DNA from: a virus
Virus record (IMG/VR): IMGVR_UViG_3300031456_000007
Coordinates: 1 to 46,888 of that record
Length of the DNA stretch: 46,888 nucleotides
Direction: 5' to 3' (one strand)
Below are positions 36,922-44,866 of the stretch, piece by piece. Numbering within the stretch: position 1 is the stretch's first letter; every line of letters begins with the position of its first letter. A model generated the notes under the pieces. The model worked only from the letters and a program-made list of their open reading frames with translations. It was not told where the DNA came from and did no database searches. The position numbers and the translations under genes were made by a program.

Positions 36922-37210
36922 GAAGGTGGACGCCAACCAGAAGGCGCTGCGTGACGCCTGGCTAGCGATGGGCGGCAGCTGGCTGGTGATCTGCCCAGAA
37001 CAAGGCGGGGAGCCCGATGCGCTCGTTGGGTTCCAAGGAATGGATCAGTTGGTCGAGATCAAGCTGCCGCTGGGCAAAAAGGGCGGCACTGCCCACTCGA
37101 AAGTTAGCCCCGATCAGGCCAAGTGGCACGCGTCCTGGAAAGGAAGGCCGGTGGTAACGGTGCGCACGCTCACGGATCTGCTGATCGCTTTCGGGCGGGA
37201 ATGGCTATGA
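36911..37210 (+). CDS. PD-(D/E)xK nuclease of VRR-NUC type
   Basis: 99 residues, ATG 36911. The core GEPDALVGFQGMDQLVEIKLP contains the Asp and the ExK of the restriction-like nuclease fold, and a later Gln/Lys helix (SPDQAKWHASWKGRPVVTVRTLTDLL) completes the VRR-NUC arrangement. Phage VRR-NUC proteins resolve branched DNA or Holliday junctions before packaging. It is the last rightward gene of the recombination block and overlaps the convergent gene at 37170 by 41 bases. Confidence 0.75.
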   Translation: MRARKVDANQKALRDAWLAMGGSWLVICPEQGGEPDALVGFQGMDQLVEIKLPLGKKGGTAHSKVSPDQAKWHASWKGRPVVTVRTLTDLLIAFGREWL

Positions 37211-37322
37211 CCCTGGACTTGACGGCCTTGACGCGGGCCCTCTCGCGCTTCACCTCGTCCCACAGCTCGAGCGCCAGTACGTAGGCGCTACGGACCAGTG
37301 AGGCCACCCCGCGCAGGGTCAC
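37170..37322 (-). CDS. Small basic helical protein of the candidate lysis cassette
   Basis: 50 residues from GTG 37322 in a GTGA overlap with the upstream membrane gene. A helix with hydrophobic and basic faces (ASLVRSAYVLALELWDEVKRERARVKAVKSRV) and a short basic end. Function unknown; gene order next to two membrane proteins suggests a lysis partner. It overlaps the plus-strand nuclease at its end. Confidence 0.45.
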   Translation of the reverse strand: MTLRGVASLVRSAYVLALELWDEVKRERARVKAVKSRVIAIPARKRSADP

Positions 37323-37663
37323 CCGGCAGCTCCCGTCAGGATGTTGATCAGACTCTGGATGGGGCCGACCAGGTTGGGGCGGAAGGCGCTGGCAATCTGC
37401 GCTGCCACCGTCAGAACGAGCGTGGCGACCCCGAGCCACTTCGTGGCGCCCACCACCTTGGCGCCAGCCGACTTCTCCACAGCGGCCACCCTGGGCACCT
37501 GGTCCGTCAAGATAGCCCGGACCATGGAGAGCTCAGAGTGGAAGGCGTCTAGGCGGTCGTTCAGGTCGAAGCGAACCAGCGTAATCTGACGACTCAGATC
37601 CTCGAGCGTAAGCTCCGAAGGGACCAGAACGGGACGACGCGGCGGGCGCGGAAAGTCGCTCAC
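37319..37663 (-). CDS. Holin/XhlA-like membrane protein
   Basis: 114 residues from GTG 37663 (GTGA overlap). A Pro/Arg-rich start, then an amphipathic coil (LEDLSRQITLVRFDLNDRLDAFHSELSMVRAIL), then a single hydrophobic helix (VVGATKWLGVATLVLTVAAQIASAF) and a short end (GPIQSLINILTG). The coil-then-one-helix layout is shared with XhlA-type lysis proteins. No enzymatic motif. In this place between late and early arms it is the best holin or spanin candidate. Confidence 0.5.
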   Translation of the reverse strand: MSDFPRPPRRPVLVPSELTLEDLSRQITLVRFDLNDRLDAFHSELSMVRAILTDQVPRVAAVEKSAGAKVVGATKWLGVATLVLTVAAQIASAFRPNLVGPIQSLINILTGAAG

Positions 37664-37767
37664 GAGCAGGCCTGAAAGATGAAGCTGGCCGCGAAGAAGA
37701 GCGCCAGCGAGACCACCCACGCGGTCAGAATCTGTGAGATTGGGCCCGGTACGTCAGGGATGGTCAT
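37660..37767 (-). CDS. Tiny membrane protein of the candidate lysis cassette
   Basis: 35 residues from ATG 37767. A single hydrophobic helix (ISQILTAWVVSLALFFAASFIFQAC) fills most of the protein. The stop overlaps the next GTG start. Holin-like or a pinholin-like peptide is possible. There is no ordinary endolysin next to it, which weakens the lysis interpretation. Confidence 0.45.
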   Translation of the reverse strand: MTIPDVPGPISQILTAWVVSLALFFAASFIFQACS

Positions 37768-37880
37768 GTGGCGTAAGACTACGCCCTGCTCGGCCCGTGA
37801 GCACCACTTATTTACCTGGCCTTAACCCTGGAACGCGCTAATATTGTGTGTACAGTGGTTAGAAACGAGAGGTTATCGCC

Positions 37881-38393
37881 TTGCGGGATTTCAAAGAAGC
37901 CATTTGGCCGATTCTCCTTTGGTTTGCCTGGGGGATGCTCCTGGCGGCCATCGCTATGCAGATGGGGTGCGGCCCGCAGCCTCCGCCCGATCACATCAGC
38001 ATCTCGAGCGACTTCTCGACGCCAGAGGCTGAAACCATTCGGTCCGCGATCGACGACTGGTGCGATGCGGTTGGCTGGTGCCCGCTCGAGGTAATCAGGG
38101 CGGAGCGCGGTCGAGTACTGTTGCTAGACGACCTTCCAGAGCGTAAGCCGTGCCCGGTCGGTACCACCTGCAGCACCGCTGCCAACAACGACGGGGACAC
38201 GATCAAGGTGGCGCGCAACCGCATGGCTGCCGAGGACATGACTCAGCTCTGGGTGGCTGTGGCCCATGAGATTGGGCACTACTGCATACGTGGGCACACG
38301 GGGACCGGGCTGATGGCGGAGTACCATCGGATTGGCGACCCAGTCGAGATAGACCAGGTCGCCATCAATGCCTGGCGCGCCGGCTGCGACTGA
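37881..38393 (+). CDS. Secreted zinc metzincin-like protease, lipoprotein or signal-anchored
   Basis: 170 residues from TTG 37881, with GAGAGG eight bases upstream. A hydrophobic helix (residues 9-29) ends in MQMGC (Cys30), a weak lipobox, so it is anchored or lipidated and faces the periplasm. The active site is HEIGHYCIRGH (His129, Glu130, His133, His139), and LMAEY (Met145) can serve as Met-turn. The family Gly of HExxHxxGxxH is Ile. All metal ligands and the catalytic Glu are kept, unlike the relative at 32915. It may open or modify the host envelope. A weak -10 box TAATAT lies at 37839. Confidence 0.7.
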   Translation: MRDFKEAIWPILLWFAWGMLLAAIAMQMGCGPQPPPDHISISSDFSTPEAETIRSAIDDWCDAVGWCPLEVIRAERGRVLLLDDLPERKPCPVGTTCSTAANNDGDTIKVARNRMAAEDMTQLWVAVAHEIGHYCIRGHTGTGLMAEYHRIGDPVEIDQVAINAWRAGCD

Positions 38394-38445
38394 CACGTGC
38401 ACCCAAGCCCGACTGGGCCGCCGCAGGTTCGGCAGACCACGGGTG

Positions 38446-38670
38446 TCACTTGATGGTTTGCCCGCCGACACCAAGGCGTTGGGCCAGCCCAAGGTAGGCC
38501 GCCTCAACCGCTGCCAGTCGCTTCTGGAGTTGCTGAATGGTCTCACACTGCGGCCGTGGCTCATGCGATAGACAGCAAACAGTGCAATACTTTAGCGCGA
38601 CCATTGGGGGATTACAGGACGCACATGAGGGATAGATATAGTGGCCGCCCTGGCAATAATGGGCAGTCAT
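38446..38670 (-). CDS. Small Cys/His zinc protein with coiled tail
   Basis: 74 residues from ATG 38670, in an ATGA overlap with the methyltransferase gene. HYCQGGHYIYPSCASCNPP and KYCTVCCLSHEPRPQC provide two Cys/His clusters, followed by a leucine-rich coil (IQQLQKRLAAVEAAYLGLAQRL). Likely a zinc-binding partner protein. Its coupling to the methyltransferase suggests related work, possibly on the tail or cell surface. Confidence 0.6.
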   Translation of the reverse strand: MTAHYCQGGHYIYPSCASCNPPMVALKYCTVCCLSHEPRPQCETIQQLQKRLAAVEAAYLGLAQRLGVGGQTIK

Positions 38671-39347
38671 TTCACTGCCTTGAGGACGGCGATGAAGTCC
38701 TGGCTGAAGTTCCAAGTACGGTCGAATCTGTGCTGCTGGTCGAGGTTCTTGCGAGCGATCCACTTCTGCTTGTCGTCGCTCGAGTCAGCGCGCAGGGCCA
38801 TGATCTTGTCCTCCTCCGTCTCCGGGTCGACCTGGATGGTGGGCTGCACCGTGCCTACCCAGTTGCAGGTGGCGCCGTAGTGAGAAACGCCCATGCCCGT
38901 CCGTCCCTCGGTTGAGAGGTAATGAATCATCGTGTGCGGGATGAAGCGCCGGTGGGTGGGGTCTTGGAACGCGCGCACGCTCTGCAGCGCTGGCCACTGT
39001 ACCGTGAAGACTGCCCCGGGCTTGGCGATGCGGAAGGCTTCATCGAAGAAGAACAGCAGGGCGTCTAGCCTAGGGCCTGGCATCCCGCCGGGTATGTGGG
39101 GATGCACGTAACCAGCATCTATGTGCTCGATAAAGTGGGACGATCTAAGTTCGTCGACGGTGCTCTCCAGAATGGGCCATTTCTGGCCGCTACACAGGTC
39201 GAAGGTGTAGTCGGTCTGACCCGGCACGATATCCACGCCCTTGAAGCCTGGCGCTGGCCGTGGCCCGCTGCCTAGGTCCAGGCGTAGCGGCTCTGGCTCG
39301 CGGTAGATGGTGGGTGTTTTTCTCTTGAGCTTTCGTTTGGTTGCCAT
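38667..39347 (-). CDS. SAM-dependent methyltransferase
   Basis: 226 residues, ATG 39347, with GGAGAGAG just upstream. Motif I is LRLDLGSGPRPAPGFKGVDI (residues 21-40), with the Gly-rich loop and an acidic Asp39 that would bind the SAM ribose. The following region has VDELRSSHFIEHI, which is the usual post-motif. The target is unknown; the glycosyltransferase upstream suggests methylation of a glycan or of a tail protein, but DNA methylation is not excluded. A class I methyltransferase is certain from the motif. Confidence 0.82.
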   Translation of the reverse strand: MATKRKLKRKTPTIYREPEPLRLDLGSGPRPAPGFKGVDIVPGQTDYTFDLCSGQKWPILESTVDELRSSHFIEHIDAGYVHPHIPGGMPGPRLDALLFFFDEAFRIAKPGAVFTVQWPALQSVRAFQDPTHRRFIPHTMIHYLSTEGRTGMGVSHYGATCNWVGTVQPTIQVDPETEEDKIMALRADSSDDKQKWIARKNLDQQHRFDRTWNFSQDFIAVLKAVK

Positions 39348-39358
39348 CTCTCTCCTAG

Positions 39359-40093
39359 TCAGTAAACCACCACTGGGTTAGCGGTCCAGTCGGCGTGGCC
39401 CACGCGCACGCGTGCGTCGACCGCGAAGCGCTTACCGACAGCACAGGCCTTCGAACAGAAGTGCAGGTCCTGCGTGTTGTGCGGGTTAGTCTTGAACCAA
39501 GGCCGCGGTACGTCCTTGAACATACTAAGCTTATACAAGCTGCAACCCATCGCGATGCCATTGCAAGGCACGACCATCCCCTGCTTGACGGCTGCACTCA
39601 TGTCCCGAGGGCGGAAGTCCAGCACGCCGGTGCGCTGGAACTCGACCGGGTCCCCGTAGCACTGGCCCATCGCCATGTCCCCCTTCAGGAAGTAGAGCCC
39701 GCCCACCGCGTCGAAGGGGCCCAGCTCTATCGCCTCGAGCAGCAGCGTAATGGCGTCAGGCGGCAGCAGGTTGTCGTCTTCGACCGTGAGCAGGTACTTC
39801 CACTTGCCCAGCTCGGTGTGTGCCAGGACGGCCGCCAGCTGCTCCTCGTAGGCCTCTCCTACCTCAGCCCCCGTGACGTGGAACTTGGCCCGCTTCTGGT
39901 TCATCGGGTACTGCAGAGCATCCATGGCCTGCACGAACCGGGTGTGGAGGAAGGGCGTCCGGCTCGGGATGATGATGACCATCGAGTTATCCCGGTAGCT
40001 GGCCTTGGACACGTGCTCGACACGCTCGAAGCCCAGCGGGCTGAGCCCCTCGACGGGGAGCCAGTCCGCCGAGGGCTTCTTTGCTTTCGTCAC
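39359..40093 (-). CDS. GT-A glycosyltransferase
   Basis: 244 residues from GTG 40093; a TTG at 40129 would extend it but lacks a ribosome site. The GT-A core shows MVIIIPSRTPFLHTRFVQAMDAL at the start and VEDDNLLPPDAI (Glu105-Asp107) as the metal-binding DxD-like motif, then a substrate part (AVGGLYFLKGDMAMGQCYGD) and the C-terminal VRVGHAD. It probably adds sugar to a phage tail protein or a host surface glycan. It is followed by the methyltransferase gene. Confidence 0.82.
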   Translation of the reverse strand: MTKAKKPSADWLPVEGLSPLGFERVEHVSKASYRDNSMVIIIPSRTPFLHTRFVQAMDALQYPMNQKRAKFHVTGAEVGEAYEEQLAAVLAHTELGKWKYLLTVEDDNLLPPDAITLLLEAIELGPFDAVGGLYFLKGDMAMGQCYGDPVEFQRTGVLDFRPRDMSAAVKQGMVVPCNGIAMGCSLYKLSMFKDVPRPWFKTNPHNTQDLHFCSKACAVGKRFAVDARVRVGHADWTANPVVVY

Positions 40094-40135
40094 CGGTCTG
40101 TCCGTACCATCGCACGGGCCGGTGGTCAAGAAGGG

Positions 40136-40435
40136 TTAGCCGTAGGTCAGGTCGTACACGGGCCCGGTGGCCCCGAAAACGTCGACGTACAGCACGCCAG
40201 CGCCCTCGAAGTCGAACGCGCCCTGGACGGAGCCCGTCGCTGACCCGGGCAGGATGGCCGAGGTCTGGCTGGTGAAGGAGCCCAGGCTGTCGGTGGAGTC
40301 CAGGCGGACTTGGATGGCCGTGCCGCCGAGCGGCGTGTTGATGCCAGCCCAGTAGGGGACGCGAGACAGGACGCCCGAGCTGCCGATGGTGGCGCTGGAG
40401 TAGGGACCGGTCTGATTTACGATGTGGGTACTCAT
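40136..40435 (-). CDS. Fibre-associated small beta protein, paralogue 2
   Basis: 99 residues, ATG 40435. It is beta-rich and shares its whole length with the gene at 40451: GVLSxxxYWxGIxTP, TSAILPGSA, and a final strand with VDxxG. That places it as a duplicated small tail or fibre tip protein. No signal or catalytic motif. It precedes the glycosyltransferase in the operon. Confidence 0.65.
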   Translation of the reverse strand: MSTHIVNQTGPYSSATIGSSGVLSRVPYWAGINTPLGGTAIQVRLDSTDSLGSFTSQTSAILPGSATGSVQGAFDFEGAGVLYVDVFGATGPVYDLTYG

Positions 40436-40450
40436 TGACGGCGGACCGTA

Positions 40451-40765
40451 TCAGGTTCCCGTCTGGACTTTCCAGTCGTATTCGACCGGAAGGCCCAGGG
40501 AATCTACGAAGAACTGTCCGTTGAATGAATCGGCGCACTCATAGACGAAGCTTCCGCTAATCGCCCCAGCGGCGGAGCCAGGCAGGATGGCGCTAGTCTG
40601 TGTGGTGGGGAAGGTCAGCGAGTCTTCGCTTTCAAGCCTGGCCTGTAGTGCCGAGCCCGCCGCAGGTGTGCGGATCCCTACCCAATAAGAAATGGTCAAG
40701 ACGCCTGTCCCGGACACCGTTTGGGTGATCGATCCAGTGACGTGATCGTTTTGGAAGAGTTGCAT
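40451..40765 (-). CDS. Fibre-associated small beta protein, paralogue 1
   Basis: 104 residues from ATG 40765 (a TTG five codons earlier is possible). Beta-rich, with GVLTISYWVGIRTPAAGSALQARLESEDSL and TSAILPGSAAG, matching the protein at 40136. Likely a structural protein at the fibre or tail tip, downstream of the fibre gene. Tandem duplicates of this kind can widen host recognition. Confidence 0.65.
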   Translation of the reverse strand: MQLFQNDHVTGSITQTVSGTGVLTISYWVGIRTPAAGSALQARLESEDSLTFPTTQTSAILPGSAAGAISGSFVYECADSFNGQFFVDSLGLPVEYDWKVQTGT

Positions 40766-40815
40766 AAATGCAGACGCCAACGGCGCAAGCGGGTCTCATT
40801 AAATTAACCGCTACG

Positions 40816-43800
40816 CTATCCCCAAGCGCCAGCCATCAGAGCCTGGACAGACAAGGCTGGGATAAAGGCCATGAGTGCGGCACTGGCGGCTGAGGTAGCC
40901 TGTAGGTTCGAAGACACGAAGCTAGCCGGCAGCGCACCAGTAGTGAAAGTCACGTACCCCCCGAAGGGGTTGCCTCTGGAGTTGGCCACGTTAGCCACGC
41001 CCACCAAACCAGAATGGGCCAGGAACCCGGCATTCGCGTCACCGTGAAACGCCCCCCTAGGGTCGTTCGAGCTGCCCTGGCTAGCCAGTAGCGCCACCCA
41101 ATATTGGCCAGCAGATAATCCCGTCGCCGCTGACCAATCAGTCTGATTGAACTTGAGCCAACGTGGGCCCTGCATCAGATTGCTCTGACTATTGGAAGAG
41201 GCGGAGAATGTACGCGACGCGCTGTTCACTAGGGTAAGCGTGCCAGCCGTGCCGCTCACCACAGAGTACAGCCCGATCCGTACCGTTAGAGAATAGTTGG
41301 AGTTGGACACGGTCGTGCCAACTCCGGCGCGCGTACTATCGAACGTCTGCCCAACATACCAGTCTCCGATTGATAGGTCATTACCGCGACCAAACGGAAC
41401 CAGCGGGGCGCCCTTGAACGGCTGGAACAGGTAGGGTCTGTTGTGGAACGAACTATAGTTAGAGAAGGCGGCCCCAGTGATTCCGTTCCACTGCCCACCT
41501 AGACGCGGCGGGTCGTAATACATTGAGAGCTGAGAGCCGGCCATCTCAGCGTTGACGCGCAGGTTATTGCGCCCGTCGCCAGCGGGGAAGATGGTTAGGT
41601 TCACCGTGCCGGCGCTGACAGAGTTGCCGGGAGCGCTGATAGCCAACGGAGCATAGCTTGCTGTGAGCTGTACGAAGCGACCGTCAGCATTGGATGTAGA
41701 TTGGGCGTTGAACGTGATGCCATTGGCGTTGTTGAACACGATCTTAGTCATGCCCGAGCCTGCCGTGTCAGTCGCGTTTAGATTGTCGCCTACGCGAATC
41801 ACGGCTGTGGCGCGCACGATACTCGACGCGCTCATATCGAACATGACGTTGTTGGTAAGCGCCAGCGCCGCTGCGCCAGTCAGCGCGGTTCCTAGGCTGG
41901 AGAATAGCACTGTCCCGCTGGTTGCCGTCTGCGTGCCGGCAGCCAGCGCTATGCCGCCGCCAGCTGCAGCGTCCACGCTGGCCGTGATGGTCGAGCCATT
42001 GATTCCAAACGACACGCCACTGCCGTTGGCAAAGCTGAAGTTGCTGATCAGGTTGTTGGTCGTGCCCGCTGAAATTCGAATGCTGGCCTGGGTGCTAGCC
42101 ACGGTGACCGAAGCCGTGATAGTCGAGCCCGCCTGACCAAAGCTGACGTTATTGCTGTTGCTCCAGACGACGGTCCCCGCCGATGCGCTGGCGCCCGCTG
42201 CGCTCACAGCCAGAGCATGGGTAGAGAACGAGCCAGAGAGTGTGGCCGCGTTGCCCGCTGCCGTGCTGAGCAGGAAGCTGAAGCCGTTGGCGTTGGAGAA
42301 CGTCAGGCCCGTAGCCATGACGGAGCTCGCGGCGTTGGACAGGGCGAATGCCGTGATGCCGCCTCCACCGCCCGCTGCCACGGAGGCGATGAGTGTCGCC
42401 GCTCCCGCTGCCGTCGAGAGAGAGAAGGTGACGTTGCTCGCGTTGGAGAACGCCAGCTGGCTCACGCTCGAGACGACATTGCCGCCGATGTGGCTGACGA
42501 TGCCTATCTCGCGCGTGGCCGCCACCGTGGCTGTGGCCGTGAGCACGCTGCCGGCGAGGCCGAAGCTGACGTTGTTGCTGTTGCTGAACGTCAGGTTGCT
42601 GAGCAGGTTAGTGACACCTGCTGCTGCGAAGTTGATACTGGCCTGGGTGCTAGCGACAGTAGCGCTGGCGTTGAGGGTGGCGCCGTTCAGCGTGAAGCTG
42701 ACGTTGTTGCTGTTGGCAATTGAGAAGGCGGAGGCCAGCGTGTTGGTAGTGCCGGCGGAGATCTGAATGCTGGCTTGCGTGGAGGCGACGGTGACGCTAG
42801 CCGTGATGCGTACCAGCCTGCCGACACCAGCCAACGCCAGCGTAGAGGCGCCGAAGGATACGTTGTTAGAGTTGGAGAGAGCGAACGCAGGGGCGAAGCA
42901 AGAGCCGACTGCCAGAGTGCCGGCGATGGCTGCGATCGAAGCCGCCCCCATCAGGGTGTTGCCGCTCATTCGGAACTGAACGTTAGCCGCTGAGTGGTTC
43001 GTGTCCGAGGCGCTCAATAGCGCGACTGTCCCGGTGGATATAAGTGCGTCAGTGGCGTTAGTGACTGAGCCGGACTGGCTACCGGCTAAGCTCACTAAGC
43101 TGAATGCGGCCGGCGCAGCGTTCACCGATGCCAGCACAGTCGCCGCATTCGCTGCAGTGCTCAGGGACCAGGTGACGTTGTTGCTATTCTGGAATGCCAG
43201 ACGACTGACGCCAGTGACGGAGTTGCCGCCGATGTGACTGACCAGGCCCACCTGCTTGAGCGTGGCAATGGGCGCGGCACCGCCCGATGCTACGCCGGGG
43301 ATGAAGGAGACAAGGATCGGGTCCCCATCCGCGAACGGGTTGTCGTGGCTAGACTCGACAGCCACGACGGTCAGGTCCCAGTAGGTGCCGCGGTCGACGA
43401 CATCGGTCAGGTTGAAGCGGATGAAGCGCGCGGGAGTCTTTGCGTGGGTTACGGTGACGACTCCAATGGGAGATGTCACTCCACCGTCCATGACGGTCAG
43501 CCACGTGGCTACGTTGGCACGGAGCGAGTTGATCTCGGATACGCGCAGCAGGGTCGATGAGTCTTGCGGTGTACCGTCTAGGCCTGCGCGACCGGTCGCA
43601 GTGGTGAGCACGCCAGACCCGGCACCCAGCCCACCCAGGGCTGTACCGTTGAAGCCGTTTACGGAGTGGTCGATAACCCCACCCGGGTCGTCGCTATCTA
43701 CGCCGTCCAGCTTGGCCCAGTACTGCAGGTCAGTGGCCATCGAAGTGGCCAGCAGGTTCGGCGGCGAGCCAGCGTTGTATGTCTCTAGCTGTTCAGCGGC

Positions 43801-44529
43801 CGATAGGTCGTCGCCCCACATGGCGATATGCCGCAGAGTCCCCGCGCCGAACACCCCGATGGTCAGCGTCCCTGTGTTCAGGGTAGTCGCCGATAGATTA
43901 TTGTCGACCGTTACCAGTGCTTGGCTCACCCCATTGACGTAGATGGTGACGCCTGCTGGGGTGCTCGTGCCGGTGTAGACGACAGCGAAGTGGAACTCGA
44001 CGCCAGTGTTGACAGCGACCGATGTCTCTACGGTCAGAACGTTCGTGTTTGCCGTGTTGGATAGAGCGAACCGTAGCTTACCACCAAGGGATACCTGGAC
44101 CGCGTATCCTCTGACAGATGGTGAGGTGACGTACTTGCGGAAGATGTCCCGACCCAGCGTGGTTGTCTTAGCCCATCCGGTTACGCTGAACTGATCGGTG
44201 CGCTCCTTGTCGAGTACGTTGGATATCTCGACGCGATCGTCAACGCCATCGAAGACCCAGTTGTTGGCAGCTCCCGTCCCGATGTCGAAGAAGTAGGTGA
44301 GCGGGTTCGCGCTGGGCGCATTATCCGCTACCTGCAGGAAGATGTCGTTGACCTTGTCCCGCGCCTGCTTGACGGCTGGGAACATCTCACGGTTGATGTA
44401 GTCGACCAGGTTCTCAGGTGTCGCCGCGCCACTGAAGGGGCGGACTGCACGCGCCACGCCGCCACGAGTCTGAGAGAAGGCCGCTTCCCGGAGACTCTGC
44501 GCGATTTGGCGGTCAGTGCACGACGTCAT
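40816..44529 (-). CDS. Large tail fibre / tailspike with LamG-like domain
   Basis: 1237 residues, ATG 44529. The N-terminal 50 residues are helical and may attach to the tail. Residues about 85-290 form a LamG/concanavalin-like domain (NWVFDGVDDRVEISN, FSVTGWAKTTT, GVTIYVNGVSQALVTVDNN). Residues about 460-950 are Ser/Asn/Ala repeats (FSNSNNVSFGLNGS, ISAGTTNTL) typical of shaft segments. The last 250 are a different beta domain. The protein should bind a carbohydrate receptor. It is by far the largest receptor-type gene in the genome. Confidence 0.85.
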   Translation of the reverse strand: MTSCTDRQIAQSLREAAFSQTRGGVARAVRPFSGAATPENLVDYINREMFPAVKQARDKVNDIFLQVADNAPSANPLTYFFDIGTGAANNWVFDGVDDRVEISNVLDKERTDQFSVTGWAKTTTLGRDIFRKYVTSPSVRGYAVQVSLGGKLRFALSNTANTNVLTVETSVAVNTGVEFHFAVVYTGTSTPAGVTIYVNGVSQALVTVDNNLSATTLNTGTLTIGVFGAGTLRHIAMWGDDLSAAEQLETYNAGSPPNLLATSMATDLQYWAKLDGVDSDDPGGVIDHSVNGFNGTALGGLGAGSGVLTTATGRAGLDGTPQDSSTLLRVSEINSLRANVATWLTVMDGGVTSPIGVVTVTHAKTPARFIRFNLTDVVDRGTYWDLTVVAVESSHDNPFADGDPILVSFIPGVASGGAAPIATLKQVGLVSHIGGNSVTGVSRLAFQNSNNVTWSLSTAANAATVLASVNAAPAAFSLVSLAGSQSGSVTNATDALISTGTVALLSASDTNHSAANVQFRMSGNTLMGAASIAAIAGTLAVGSCFAPAFALSNSNNVSFGASTLALAGVGRLVRITASVTVASTQASIQISAGTTNTLASAFSIANSNNVSFTLNGATLNASATVASTQASINFAAAGVTNLLSNLTFSNSNNVSFGLAGSVLTATATVAATREIGIVSHIGGNVVSSVSQLAFSNASNVTFSLSTAAGAATLIASVAAGGGGGITAFALSNAASSVMATGLTFSNANGFSFLLSTAAGNAATLSGSFSTHALAVSAAGASASAGTVVWSNSNNVSFGQAGSTITASVTVASTQASIRISAGTTNNLISNFSFANGSGVSFGINGSTITASVDAAAGGGIALAAGTQTATSGTVLFSSLGTALTGAAALALTNNVMFDMSASSIVRATAVIRVGDNLNATDTAGSGMTKIVFNNANGITFNAQSTSNADGRFVQLTASYAPLAISAPGNSVSAGTVNLTIFPAGDGRNNLRVNAEMAGSQLSMYYDPPRLGGQWNGITGAAFSNYSSFHNRPYLFQPFKGAPLVPFGRGNDLSIGDWYVGQTFDSTRAGVGTTVSNSNYSLTVRIGLYSVVSGTAGTLTLVNSASRTFSASSNSQSNLMQGPRWLKFNQTDWSAATGLSAGQYWVALLASQGSSNDPRGAFHGDANAGFLAHSGLVGVANVANSRGNPFGGYVTFTTGALPASFVSSNLQATSAASAALMAFIPALSVQALMAGAWG

Positions 44530-44532
44530 GCG

Positions 44533-44865
44533 TTACGTCGTCTGTGGCTCAATCCCCGAGATGAGAGAGTGGCGGACCAACAGCGTCTCTGGCGCATTGA
44601 CCAGAATAAAGTCACCGGTCAATCGCCACTGGCCCGTCACGCGCTCTGGCTTGCGGGTGCGATAGGCCACACTGAACAGGCCTGTGCCGCCCGTGGCCAT
44701 GGCGACGAACCCAGCAGGGAAAGCAGAGGGCGACAACACCCACTGCAACTCGGTGCCGTCGATCTCTTCGCGCAGCCAGAACTCCAGTGTGGTGGGGTTC
44801 GCTAGTGTGCCAGACGGGTTGGTCACTGACTGCGAAAAGGTGTGGGACTCGCCTAGGTCTGCCAT
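44533..44865 (-). CDS. Small fibre-region structural protein
   Basis: 110 residues, ATG 44865; ends three bases before the fibre start. Beta-rich (LEFWLREEIDGTELQWVLSPSAFPAGFVAMATGG), with VAYRTRKPERVTGQW. It could be an adaptor or short fibre. Function inferred from position only. Confidence 0.55.
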   Translation of the reverse strand: MADLGESHTFSQSVTNPSGTLANPTTLEFWLREEIDGTELQWVLSPSAFPAGFVAMATGGTGLFSVAYRTRKPERVTGQWRLTGDFILVNAPETLLVRHSLISGIEPQTT

Positions 44866-44866
44866 G

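Noticed and set aside
29739-37854. Shared octamer TGTGTACA at 29739 and 37847 as an operator
   Set aside because: One or two chance occurrences of a given 8-mer are expected in 47 kb on two strands, so it is not significant alone.
39395-40243. Plus-strand frame of 282 residues
   Set aside because: Antisense of the glycosyltransferase gene, which has recognised motifs on the minus strand.
41663-42766. Plus-strand frames of 157 and 204 residues
   Set aside because: They mirror the Ser/Asn repeats of the fibre gene in another frame (Ala/Leu/Val-rich), with no own ribosome site or motif.
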